Positions 1 through 6,749 of a stretch of 11,712 nucleotides of DNA are shown here, piece by piece (position 1 is the stretch's first letter; the number at the start of each line of letters is the position of its first letter). The DNA lies in assembly GCA_958424475.1 (NCBI GenBank), contig CATZTY010000012.1:1-11712 (forward strand), read 5' to 3'. Source of the DNA: an uncultured Collinsella sp. (GTDB lineage: Bacteria; Actinomycetota; Coriobacteriia; Coriobacteriales; Coriobacteriaceae). The notes beneath the pieces were generated by a model. The model was not told where the DNA came from, searched no databases, and saw only the letters and a list, made by a program, of their open reading frames with translations. The translations under genes were made by a program, and so were the position numbers.

Positions 1-653
1 TGCAGCACGCGGATCTTACTGCCGCATAAGTAGAGCATGCGCGCGGTGATTTCCTGCGCTTCGTCAACGACACTGGGGTGCAGCAGCGATACCGGGTCGT
101 AGATCACGCCGAGCGACGGGCTCGAGACGCGCTCCAGCACCTCACGGCAGCGATCCGGAGTATTAACCGTCTCGTTCCAACCGGGCTCGATCAAAATTTG
201 CCCGCCCACGGCCTCGGCCCGATCGCAGACGCGTGCAAGCCCGTCTGTAAACGCTTCGAGTGCCCCATCGGTCATGCGGTCGTCAGCAACGCGGTTCTGC
301 GCATTGGGGCGACCGGTCTCGGTGCCAACCGGGCATCCGCCGAGCATCTGGGCAAAGTTCAAGCAAGCCTCGTACTCGGCAAAGTTATCCATGAGCTGTT
401 GGCGATCGGGCGTCGCCAAATTCTTATAGCAGCCGAGCACGGCGACCGAAACGCCCGCCTCGTCGAGCACCGCACGCAAATGGTCGGCAAGCTCGCGGGT
501 CAGGCCGCCTCGATCGATCCCCATCGATGCGTAGAGCACCTTGCTCGGCAGCTGAATGCACGAAAAGCCCAGCTCTCCCGCCATGCGAATGCGTTCCTCG
601 ACGGTCCCCTGCGGAAGGTCGTGCAAACGTACACCCGGAGTAATAGCCCCCAC
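1..653 (-). CDS. Xylose-isomerase-like TIM-barrel protein (sugar phosphate isomerase/epimerase family), 3' end cut by window edge
   Basis: About 217 residues are visible before the gene runs off the left edge. They resemble the AP-endonuclease-2 / xylose-isomerase-like TIM-barrel superfamily, whose members isomerise or epimerise sugars using a divalent metal. Seen directly: an N-terminal strand-helix unit ending near residue 34 (GFSCIQLP), a strand with ILIEPGW whose Glu156 is a probable metal ligand, and GVIYDP with Asp186 in the next strand. There is no signal peptide, so it is cytoplasmic. Start choice: GTG at 653 lies 10 nt after an AAGGGA Shine-Dalgarno inside the end of the upstream GH105 gene. 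An in-frame GTG at 662 is possible but too close to that site. The start region abuts or overlaps the GH105 stop at 655-657, so the two genes are probably translationally coupled. The substrate is unknown. Context suggests a uronate or deoxy-uronate, but that is inference. Confidence 0.8.
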   Translation of the reverse strand, partial: MGAITPGVRLHDLPQGTVEERIRMAGELGFSCIQLPSKVLYASMGIDRGGLTRELADHLRAVLDEAGVSVAVLGCYKNLATPDRQQLMDNFAEYEACLNFAQMLGGCPVGTETGRPNAQNRVADDRMTDGALEAFTDGLARVCDRAEAVGGQILIEPGWNETVNTPDRCREVLERVSSPSLGVIYDPVSLLHPSVVDEAQEITARMLYLCGSKIRVL

Positions 654-654
654 G

Positions 655-1893
655 TTATTCACATCCCTTATGAGCGTTGATGCCCGGGGTGTATCCGCCA
701 AACGGGTCCTCGATGGAGCACACGCCCGAGGGGGCGAGCGGATCGCGCTTACCGGCCAGCTTGTCGTGATGCATGGTCTCGATATAGGCAAGCACCAGCG
801 GCGCCACACCCTTTGCATCATTTTTGACCACGGGCTCGCTCATGTAGTAATCAAACGTGCCCTCGCGGTGCGCGGTGTTTCCCAAGCCCGCAACCAGGCA
901 GATGTTGTCGAGCGCCAGCTGCCCATCATGCTCGGACAGGCAGGTCTCGCAGATGCCGTCGAAGGCGCGACGGCCGTACTGGTAGTAACGCTCGCCCAGC
1001 ACGCCTAGACGCACGCCCTTCATGATGGCATTGGCAAAAATCGCGCTACCAGACTCCTCCAGGTAGTTGGGGGCGATATTGGGCAGGTTGATGACCTGAT
1101 GCCACATGCCGGTCTTCTCGTCCTGATACGGCAGCATGGCATCGATCAGGTCGTGGAACATCTTGCGAATCTCGTCCTTCTCGGCTGACATCGAAGGCGG
1201 CATGAGCTCCCAGGTATCGATGAGTGCCATGGCAAACCAGCCCTCGGCGCGCAGCCAGAAGTTAGCCGAAAGGCCGGTGACCGGGTCGCACCAGAACTGT
1301 TTGCGGCTCGCGTCGTAAGCGTGATAGTACAGACCGTTGAGGGGGTTGCGCATCAGGTCATGCACGACCTGGAACATATGGAAGCTGTCCGAGCAGGCAC
1401 GACGGTTGTGGAAGCTCAGCTCGTACTGCATGTAGAACGGCTGGGCCATATACATGCCATCGAGCCAGATCTGGTTGGGATAGACGGCCTTGTGCCAAAA
1501 CACGCCTTCTTTGGTGCGCGGCTGGGTCTCGAGCTGGCGGTAGATGGTGTCCATGGCGGCACGGTACTTGGGCTTGCCCACCAGGTCATAGAGCTTGTAG
1601 AGGGTCTTGCCCGCATTGACGTTATCGAGATTGTACTCCTCGGGGTTGTAATGCTTGATGGTGCCGTCGTCCTGGACAAAGAAATCGATATAGTCGTCGG
1701 CGAACGTCAGGTAGCGCTGCTCACCCGTGATCTCGTACAGTTCGATGAGCGCCTTGATCATGCAGCCGTCGATATAGTTCCAGGTGTTCTCCTTGCCGGC
1801 GCGAATCTTTTCGATATTCCAAGCCGGCGCCTGCGGCGTAGAGGTTTCGATCAACTGCTCGATATAACGGTCCAGGATTTGATTGCAACCCAT
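655..1893 (-). CDS. GH105 unsaturated (rhamno)galacturonyl hydrolase, YteR/RhiN-like
   Basis: This 412-residue intracellular glycoside hydrolase is predicted to remove the terminal 4,5-unsaturated galacturonic acid left on pectin fragments by lyases. The acid then opens to a 5-keto-4-deoxyuronate. The length and (alpha/alpha)6-barrel motifs fit GH105. Residues matching the active site known for Bacillus YteR are visible at a constant offset of two: Asp90 (NLDN), Asp145 in WLDGMYM, His191 in HAYD, Trp213, Arg215 and Trp219. A YLEESGSA segment follows near residue 278. There is no signal peptide. Start: ATG at 1893 with an AGAGGGG ribosome site at 1900-1906. It has its own upstream gap with two operator-like sites and is probably the first gene of a unit with the overlapping TIM-barrel gene. 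GH88 is the main alternative, but the motifs favour GH105. Whether rhamnose or galacturonate is preferred at the +1 subsite cannot be read from sequence alone. Confidence 0.93.
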   Translation of the reverse strand: MGCNQILDRYIEQLIETSTPQAPAWNIEKIRAGKENTWNYIDGCMIKALIELYEITGEQRYLTFADDYIDFFVQDDGTIKHYNPEEYNLDNVNAGKTLYKLYDLVGKPKYRAAMDTIYRQLETQPRTKEGVFWHKAVYPNQIWLDGMYMAQPFYMQYELSFHNRRACSDSFHMFQVVHDLMRNPLNGLYYHAYDASRKQFWCDPVTGLSANFWLRAEGWFAMALIDTWELMPPSMSAEKDEIRKMFHDLIDAMLPYQDEKTGMWHQVINLPNIAPNYLEESGSAIFANAIMKGVRLGVLGERYYQYGRRAFDGICETCLSEHDGQLALDNICLVAGLGNTAHREGTFDYYMSEPVVKNDAKGVAPLVLAYIETMHHDKLAGKRDPLAPSGVCSIEDPFGGYTPGINAHKGCE

Positions 1894-1899
1894 TGCTGT

Positions 1900-1906
1900 C
1901 CCCTCT
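1900..1906 (-). promoter_or_regulatory. Ribosome binding site of the GH105 gene
   Basis: On the minus strand this reads AGAGGGG, six bases before the ATG at 1893. It supports that start and lies only 14 bases from the nearest operator-like site (core 1920-1929). Confidence 0.7.
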
Positions 1907-1919
1907 GACGTTAATGATA

Positions 1920-1929
1920 GGTGAACGTT
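1920..1929. promoter_or_regulatory. Operator-like site A (GGTGAACGTT core), GH105 promoter-proximal
   Basis: The core GGTGAACGTT followed by AACCCT makes a near-palindrome centred on the CG at 1926/1927. A central CG flanked by A/T-rich half sites is typical of LacI-family operators. The same ten bases occur four more times in this window, all intergenic. The centre is about 33 bp upstream of the GH105 start and 41 bp from site B. It would sit at or just after the predicted transcription start, a position suited to repression. Confidence 0.75.
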
Positions 1930-1935
1930 AACCCT

Positions 1936-1966
1936 AGTGTAACGCGAACGGGGAATATAGGGTGAA
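1936..1966 (-). promoter_or_regulatory. Candidate GH105 promoter (weak)
   Basis: On the minus strand a -35-like TTCACC (1961-1966) overlaps operator-like site B, and a -10-like TACACT (1936-1941) precedes site A. The 19-bp spacer is longer than ideal, so this is tentative. The layout mirrors the better promoter upstream of the transporter gene, which is the main reason for listing it. Confidence 0.4.
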
Positions 1967-1986
1967 CGTTAACCCTATATTCCCCG
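1949..1986. repeat. 38-bp near-perfect palindrome containing operator-like site B
   Basis: The sequence is an inverted repeat with no spacer. Eighteen of nineteen base pairs match around the centre at 1967/1968, and the only mismatch is G1964 against A1971. The arms read CGGGGAATATAGGGT outward from the operator core GGTGAACGTT at 1961-1970. Short direct copies of CGCGAACGG flank it at 1943-1951 and 1985-1993. It lies between the SGNH stop and the GH105 start. With no U-tract on the minus strand it is not a standard intrinsic terminator, although the transcript could still fold into a strong hairpin. An extended operator is the more likely reading. Confidence 0.85.
1961..1970. promoter_or_regulatory. 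Operator-like site B (GGTGAACGTT core), GH105 distal
   Basis: This is the second copy of the ten-base core upstream of GH105, centred at 1967/1968 and 41 bp from site A. That is about four helical turns, placing both sites on nearly the same face of the DNA. It is embedded in the 38-bp palindrome and overlaps a weak -35-like hexamer. Confidence 0.75.
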
Positions 1987-2000
1987 CGAACGGCAGACTT

Positions 2001-2669
2001 TTAACGGCAAACGGCGGCTAAGCCCGCGGCGATGCGATGCGCCAGGCGCTCATAGCCAGCCGGGCTGTAATGCAGACCGTCCGGCATATAGAGCTCGCGG
2101 TGCTCCGGCAAAAACGGGCTGATACCGCTTTGCGCATACAGGTCAATCACCGGAACGGAGTAGCGGTCACAGACCTCGAGCATCGCCTTTACGTAGGCGA
2201 CCTGCGTCAACCCCAGGTGATTGAGCTCATCGCTTGCCGGGATATCCTTCTCGTGCTTACCGCTCGTCTTGCACGGCGTCATAAACACCAGCTTTGCCTG
2301 AGGCGAACGCGCCGTGATAGCGCGAATCAGGTAGTCGAGCGCACCGTAGAACTCATGCACGTCCGTGCTGCCCAGCTCTCCAAGCGGCACGTTGCGGCTA
2401 AAGTCGTTGACGCCGCCAAAGACGATGTAGATATCGGCCGCATCGTCGATACCGTCAAGGCGCTCGACAAACGAATCGGTACGGTCGGCCTTGATGGCGA
2501 TACGCGAACCCTTGATGCCAAAGTTCTCGACGACCGCGCCTCCCAGCAACGCGCCCAGGTGCGAGGTCCACGAAATGTCGTTGCCTCCCCCACCGCAGCC
2601 GTCGTCGCCCCAGGTGGTCGAATCGCCAAAGCAGCAAATGGTCGATTCACTCAAGCTCTTCGTTTCCAT
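2001..2669 (-). CDS. SGNH/GDSL-family esterase (probable pectin oligosaccharide deacetylase)
   Basis: This 222-residue SGNH hydrolase is predicted to remove ester groups, probably acetyl, from carbohydrates. All four family blocks are visible: block I FGDSTTWG with nucleophile Ser17, block II Gly54 in FGIKGSR, block III GGVND with Asn88, and block V DGLH with Asp197 and His200. No signal peptide or membrane segment is present, so it acts in the cytoplasm. Start: ATG at 2669, with AGGAGA at 2675-2680 six to seven bases upstream. An ATG at 2729 in the same frame has no ribosome site and would add 20 unlikely residues. It follows the CE8 fusion gene by about 70 bases with no terminator visible, so the two are probably co-transcribed. 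A rhamnogalacturonan or galacturonan acetylesterase role comes from context. The substrate is not shown by the motifs. Confidence 0.87.
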   Translation of the reverse strand: METKSLSESTICCFGDSTTWGDDGCGGGGNDISWTSHLGALLGGAVVENFGIKGSRIAIKADRTDSFVERLDGIDDAADIYIVFGGVNDFSRNVPLGELGSTDVHEFYGALDYLIRAITARSPQAKLVFMTPCKTSGKHEKDIPASDELNHLGLTQVAYVKAMLEVCDRYSVPVIDLYAQSGISPFLPEHRELYMPDGLHYSPAGYERLAHRIAAGLAAVCR

Positions 2670-2738
2670 AATCTTCTCCTCATCCGCCCATCGACGGTCA
2701 TACAGGAACGTACCGTTTATTCGCAGCATGCCGAGGGG

Positions 2739-4904
2739 CTATGCACGGGCGCATTCCGCAACGTGCGAATCGAGCCATTCGATATCCTCGGCAAGATGTG
2801 CCACGCCCAGATGGTGTCCACCCGGACACACCTCGTGCCGCAGAGCATCTCTGCGGCCCAGCAACTTGTAGGCATCGCGCACGATCTTGAGCTGTTCATC
2901 GACATTTTTCAGCCCGCGCGAACCGTTCAGATGATCCTCTTCGCAGCTCTGCACTAACAACGGGCGCGGTGCAATAAGCGAGGCAATATCGCCCATGTCG
3001 AGTAAGCGCCAAAGTCCGGGTGTGTAGTTGCAGCTGCAATTGCCATTGAGATGCAGCAGCGAATCGTCGACACCGTACAGATAGCCCGAGACAAACGCCT
3101 TGCGCACACGCGGGTCGAGTGCGGCCAGGTACAACGTCATGTAGCCGCCACCCGAAAAACCAAAGCAACCCAGGTCATCCATGGCAATGTCGCCGCGCGC
3201 CTCTAGGTAATCGATCAGACGCATGTTATCCCAGGCGTTGAGGCCCGCAACCGTAAGACCCAGCGGCTCGGCCATACGTGCTTGATTCAGACACGTACCG
3301 CGCAGGTAGCTGTTCTCGTCATCGCCCTGACCCTTCCAGTCACGACGGTATCCCCAACCGCGCGCATCAGGGCAGACGGTCACGTAACCCATGCGTGCCA
3401 AACGCAGACCGTAGTCGTAATTGAACTTACGCACGGCATCATCGACAGCCGGCACGCCCGCAACACCGGCTACGCTTGCAGCACCCGCTCCCTGATGACC
3501 ATGCGGGCAGATATAACAGCGTTTGAGTCCCCGCTCATCAAGCTTAGGATGAGACGGCTCCAACAGGTAGAACGGCATCCAAACGTCGCGCTCCACCTGC
3601 AGCATCGCATGGGTGTGCACGATGCCGCCGGCAACCCGCACACGGCTGAGTTCACGAATCTCAATCGGGGCGCGGTCCATAAGCGAAAGGCCCAAAACAT
3701 CGCACAGGCGAGTCCTGGTCGCAATCTTCCATGCCTCAAAATCTGCAGGAGTCTGGCCCGCAAATGCGGCAGAGCGCCCCTCGCGCTTCAGCCGGGCACG
3801 CAGCGCAGGCTCGTCTTCGCAGTACGTCTCGATGTGCACGGTGCGACCATTGGCAGATAGCCCAGCCGTCTCAACCGCATCACCGGTGCCTCCCTCGGGA
3901 TCCCAGCCATCCGCACCGGCAAGCACCTGTTCGCGGGCGTACCCGGCAGCAGCCATCACATCGAGTTCATTCGCCCACGGCACCCAGCCGGTAGCATCAC
4001 CCGCCGGCCCATGCAGGATCGCGCCAGCATACTGCACGCAGTTGTGCGCTGCCGGCTTATTCCAATCCCACCAGCCTTCGCGCTTGATATGTCGCCCCAG
4101 CCAGCAATCGATCAGCACAGTTTGTGCCCATTCGCGCCAAGGACGACCCAGGTAGACCGAATCCGGCGCCACGCCATCCGGAGCTGTAAACGAACAGCCG
4201 TGGAACACAAAGCCGTGCGGCTCGCCTTTAGGCGTGGAGGCTGCCGTTACATACCCGTTGACATCCATATCGCGGTTGAGCGAGCGAATCTCGCACCCCT
4301 CAAAGTAGGCACGCGCGCCGCCAAAGATAAAGTCGACATCGCCCTCGATCCGGCAACGTCGAAAATACTGGCGTCCCACCCGGCGCGGCGCATACTGTTT
4401 GGGTCCTATAAACCCGCCCGGTTTGGCCTCATGCGGCGGCAGCGGACCCAAAAACAGCGTGTCTTGGTGTCCCTTAATGCAGCAGGCATCGACAACCAGA
4501 CGGTCGCCATCAGCATACAGGGCAATCGCTTGACCGACCTCGCGCCCATCGCCCGCATCGTTTTCGATCGTGAGGTTCTCGAGCCGTACGTCGTCGGCAT
4601 CGACCAAAACGGTATAGGTCCTAAACGTGCCGAGCGTGCCGTCGACGCCCGAGCCGTCCTCCGAAGGCATCTTGGCACCCAGGCTGCCCACGATACGCAC
4701 GCTGTCGGCCGTCTCTCCCTCAATCGTCACATGCGGGCGATGAATCTCGACCCGTTCGCGGTACTCACCCGGCTCGATATGGATTGTCACCGGCCGTCCG
4801 TCATTCGGACAGGATTCGTCAATTGCCTCCAAGGCCTTAGAGATACTGTGATATGCCCCCGCACGCTCGGGCGAAACCTCAAAAAATCGTCTCTCACTCA
4901 TCAT
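2739..4904 (-). CDS. Two-domain pectin esterase: CE8 pectin methylesterase fused to an alpha/beta-hydrolase esterase
   Basis: This 721-residue protein carries two complete esterase domains. Residues 1 to about 335 form a CE8 beta-helix pectin methylesterase with all signature motifs: GEYRE (46-50), QAIAL with Gln125, GHQDTL with Gln147 and Asp148 (acid/base), DFIFG with nucleophile Asp191, and LGRPW with Arg254. Residues from about 385 to 715 form an alpha/beta hydrolase with a PHGHQGAG oxyanion-type loop near 468, nucleophile elbow GFSGGG (Ser584), a probable acid at Glu656 or Asp657, and His697 or His698. The second domain resembles the large abhydrolase esterases annotated as acetyl-xylan-esterase-like, some of which act on pectin; CE19 is a possible home. 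There is no signal peptide, unlike most CE8 enzymes, so it should act on imported oligosaccharides. AAAGGA at 4916-4921 precedes the tandem ATG start. The gene follows a terminator and probably leads the SGNH gene. Confidence 0.92.
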   Translation of the reverse strand: MMSERRFFEVSPERAGAYHSISKALEAIDESCPNDGRPVTIHIEPGEYRERVEIHRPHVTIEGETADSVRIVGSLGAKMPSEDGSGVDGTLGTFRTYTVLVDADDVRLENLTIENDAGDGREVGQAIALYADGDRLVVDACCIKGHQDTLFLGPLPPHEAKPGGFIGPKQYAPRRVGRQYFRRCRIEGDVDFIFGGARAYFEGCEIRSLNRDMDVNGYVTAASTPKGEPHGFVFHGCSFTAPDGVAPDSVYLGRPWREWAQTVLIDCWLGRHIKREGWWDWNKPAAHNCVQYAGAILHGPAGDATGWVPWANELDVMAAAGYAREQVLAGADGWDPEGGTGDAVETAGLSANGRTVHIETYCEDEPALRARLKREGRSAAFAGQTPADFEAWKIATRTRLCDVLGLSLMDRAPIEIRELSRVRVAGGIVHTHAMLQVERDVWMPFYLLEPSHPKLDERGLKRCYICPHGHQGAGAASVAGVAGVPAVDDAVRKFNYDYGLRLARMGYVTVCPDARGWGYRRDWKGQGDDENSYLRGTCLNQARMAEPLGLTVAGLNAWDNMRLIDYLEARGDIAMDDLGCFGFSGGGYMTLYLAALDPRVRKAFVSGYLYGVDDSLLHLNGNCSCNYTPGLWRLLDMGDIASLIAPRPLLVQSCEEDHLNGSRGLKNVDEQLKIVRDAYKLLGRRDALRHEVCPGGHHLGVAHLAEDIEWLDSHVAECARA

Positions 4905-4924
4905 CAGTCACCGCGTCCTTTCGT

Positions 4925-4939
4925 CGTAGACCGTCTACG
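4925..4939. promoter_or_regulatory. 15-bp perfect dyad in the leader of the CE8 fusion gene
   Basis: Seven bases CGTAGAC, one central base and the exact inverted copy GTCTACG form a dyad that ends four bases upstream of the AAAGGA ribosome site. It differs from the GGTGAACGTT sites elsewhere in the window. It may be the operator of a second regulator or a short leader hairpin that affects translation. Which of these applies cannot be decided by eye. Confidence 0.55.
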
Positions 4940-4956
4940 TTGCAGTTTCGGCATAT

Positions 4957-5000
4957 AAAAAGTTCGCGCAATGGGTCGGGAAGGCCCTGCCCATCGCGCG
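4957..5000 (-). terminator. Intrinsic terminator after the GH28 gene
   Basis: On the minus strand the arms 5000-4990 and 4975-4965 pair over eleven positions (one U-G wobble), with a partly paired GC-rich interior. A run of five T (4961-4957) follows three bases after the stem. It lies 39 bases beyond the GH28 stop. Confidence 0.88.
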
Positions 5001-5038
5001 CCGCGACATACCGAATTTAATTGTTTAGGAGCAAACGC

Positions 5039-6634
5039 CTACGCACGGACGACCTTGTCGACGTTCTGGAGCTGCAGTTCCTCGCCGTCCTGGCCCTCGA
5101 TCACCACATTTTGCAGGTCGAGTACCTTGACGTTTTGCGCGATGATGCCCTGGCGCACCATGGGCTCAACGCCGCAGGCCATGGCCGGGACAAAGGGCTC
5201 GGCATCCGGCGCGAAGGTCACGTGGACATCCTGGAACGTCAGGCGCGTCACTTTGCTCTCGGGCAGGCCCGTGATGTAAGCAGCAGCCGCGTGGCAGTTA
5301 GTAGCCTCGATATCACAAAACGTCGTGGCACCAAAGCCGGGTGTGCGGTCGTCGACGGGCAGCGCCTCGCGAGACTGCACGTAATCGGTCTTGCCGTCCT
5401 TGTCGCAGAAGTAGAACGAGTTGACCACGAAGGGCGTGAGCACCTCGTCCATGCGAATGTGCTCAAAGGTAATGCCCTCGTTGACGGCGTCCTTGCCGCG
5501 CCCGCGGCGGGTCTTGACGCGCAGGCCGCGGTCGGTGCGCTCAAAGAGGCACTTGCTCACGGTAAGGTCCTTGATGCCGCCGGCAGCCTCTGAACCCAGG
5601 ACCACGGCGCCGTGACCATCGTGCATGTAGCAGTGAGAGATCAGCACGTCGTGCGTGGCGGGACGAAGCTCGGGCTCAATACCCAGCTTGCCGCTCTTGA
5701 TGGCGATGCAGTCGTCGCCCACCGAGAACTGGCAGCCCAAGATGCGGACAAAGCCGCAGCTCTCAGGATCGAAGCCGTCGGTGTTGTGGGAGTTCTTGGG
5801 ACCCTCGATGGACAGGCAGAGCGCATCGACGTGCTCGCACAGGATGGGGTGGATGTTCCACGCCGGGCTGTTGCGGACGGTGAAGCCGGCCAAGCTCACG
5901 TTCTCACACTCGGATAGGAAGATCATGCGCGGGCGGGCGATCTCACGGCCCTCCTCCGGGCGAAAGATGTTCTTAAAGTCCTTGTTCCACCAGTTGTCCT
6001 CGGCAAAATCAGTCTGACCGTCGATCGCGCCGCGACCATAGATGCACACGTCGTGCACGCTCAGACCCGTAAAGGTAGAGCAGTAGGTCGAGAAACTCTC
6101 GCCCTCCCAGCGGCCCAGGGGCAGCATATCGGTGCCGGCATACCCGGCGCCCTCGTCGCCTGTGACCGTGCCCGGAATGTAGGCAAGCGCCGCGCGATCG
6201 TGACGGGCCAACAGCACCGCTCCCTCGGCGAGCTCGATGTTGATATTGCTCTTAAGGAAGAGGGACTTGATACGATAGCTGCCGGCGGGAATCAGCACGC
6301 GCCCGTCCTTGGGACAGGCCATGATGGCAGCCTGGATGTTGGTGGTGTCGTCGTGCTCGGCATCACCCTTGGCGCCACAGTCGCGAACGTTGATGGTAAA
6401 GGGCTCAGCCGGCGTGGTGACACCTACGCTCAGCTCACGCTCGCCACAAACAAAACGAACCAGGTTGCGCTTGCCGGGGGTCAGGCCGTCGACATAGGTC
6501 TCGACCGTATTCGTGGTACCAGCGGGCTCGTCGTTGACAAAGATCTCCCACGTATCGGCACAGGTAAAGTAGCCGCCGTCGTCAAGCTCGATCACGGCCG
6601 CGCGGGCGTTGCGCCAGATAACGTTCGTCTCCAT
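5039..6634 (-). CDS. GH28 polygalacturonase with N-terminal FnIII-like domain (probable intracellular exo-enzyme)
   Basis: This 531-residue glycoside hydrolase is predicted to cleave alpha-1,4 bonds of (oligo)galacturonate by inversion and release galacturonic acid. Residues 1 to about 75 look like a small beta-sandwich (FnIII-like) of the kind found in exo-polygalacturonases. From residue 79 the beta-helix begins with FTINVRDCGAKGD. GH28 catalytic motifs are all present: NTDGFD (Asp286), GDDCIA (Asp307, Asp308), GHGAVVLGS (His341) and RVK (Arg372, Lys374). There is no signal peptide. Start: ATG at 6634, after an AGGGAG site six bases upstream. A TTG at 6649 in the same frame lies within the ribosome site region and is not credible. 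The gene sits between two terminators, leaving about 48 bases for a promoter unless the upstream terminator leaks. The exo mode is inferred from the N-terminal domain and the cytoplasmic location. Confidence 0.93.
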   Translation of the reverse strand: METNVIWRNARAAVIELDDGGYFTCADTWEIFVNDEPAGTTNTVETYVDGLTPGKRNLVRFVCGERELSVGVTTPAEPFTINVRDCGAKGDAEHDDTTNIQAAIMACPKDGRVLIPAGSYRIKSLFLKSNINIELAEGAVLLARHDRAALAYIPGTVTGDEGAGYAGTDMLPLGRWEGESFSTYCSTFTGLSVHDVCIYGRGAIDGQTDFAEDNWWNKDFKNIFRPEEGREIARPRMIFLSECENVSLAGFTVRNSPAWNIHPILCEHVDALCLSIEGPKNSHNTDGFDPESCGFVRILGCQFSVGDDCIAIKSGKLGIEPELRPATHDVLISHCYMHDGHGAVVLGSEAAGGIKDLTVSKCLFERTDRGLRVKTRRGRGKDAVNEGITFEHIRMDEVLTPFVVNSFYFCDKDGKTDYVQSREALPVDDRTPGFGATTFCDIEATNCHAAAAYITGLPESKVTRLTFQDVHVTFAPDAEPFVPAMACGVEPMVRQGIIAQNVKVLDLQNVVIEGQDGEELQLQNVDKVVRA

Positions 6635-6682
6635 GGATTTCTCCCTCAAAAAGATGCTCTAAAGGCAAATTGTACGCTGTTG

Positions 6683-6726
6683 AAAAAGGGCCGTGCCTGC
6701 CGGCGGAATTCCGGTGGCACGGCCCT
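6683..6726 (-). terminator. Intrinsic terminator after the transporter gene
   Basis: On the minus strand AGGGCCGTGCC (6726-6716) pairs perfectly over eleven bases with GGCACGGCCCT (6697-6687), followed by five T at 6687-6683. It lies 23 bases beyond the transporter stop. Confidence 0.93.
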
Positions 6727-6749
6727 GTGATTTGGACGATATGTCGGCC

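Noticed and set aside
78..680. Plus-strand open frame of 200 codons at the left end
   Set aside because: The minus strand encodes a TIM-barrel protein with conserved motifs across the same bases, so this is its shadow.
1905..1917. TGACGTTAATGA next to site A as a third GH105 operator
   Set aside because: It is one base short of the core and only 17 bp from site A, next to the ribosome site; a chance similarity is more likely.
2670..2738. GGAACGTACCGTTT in the gap between the CE8 fusion and SGNH genes as a sixth operator
   Set aside because: It lacks the GGTGAACGTT core and the symmetry is weak; one insertion would be needed to align it.
6614..6626. AACGTTCG inside the start of GH28 as an operator
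   Set aside because: Only the central six bases match, it is within coding sequence and it lacks the GGTGAACGTT core.
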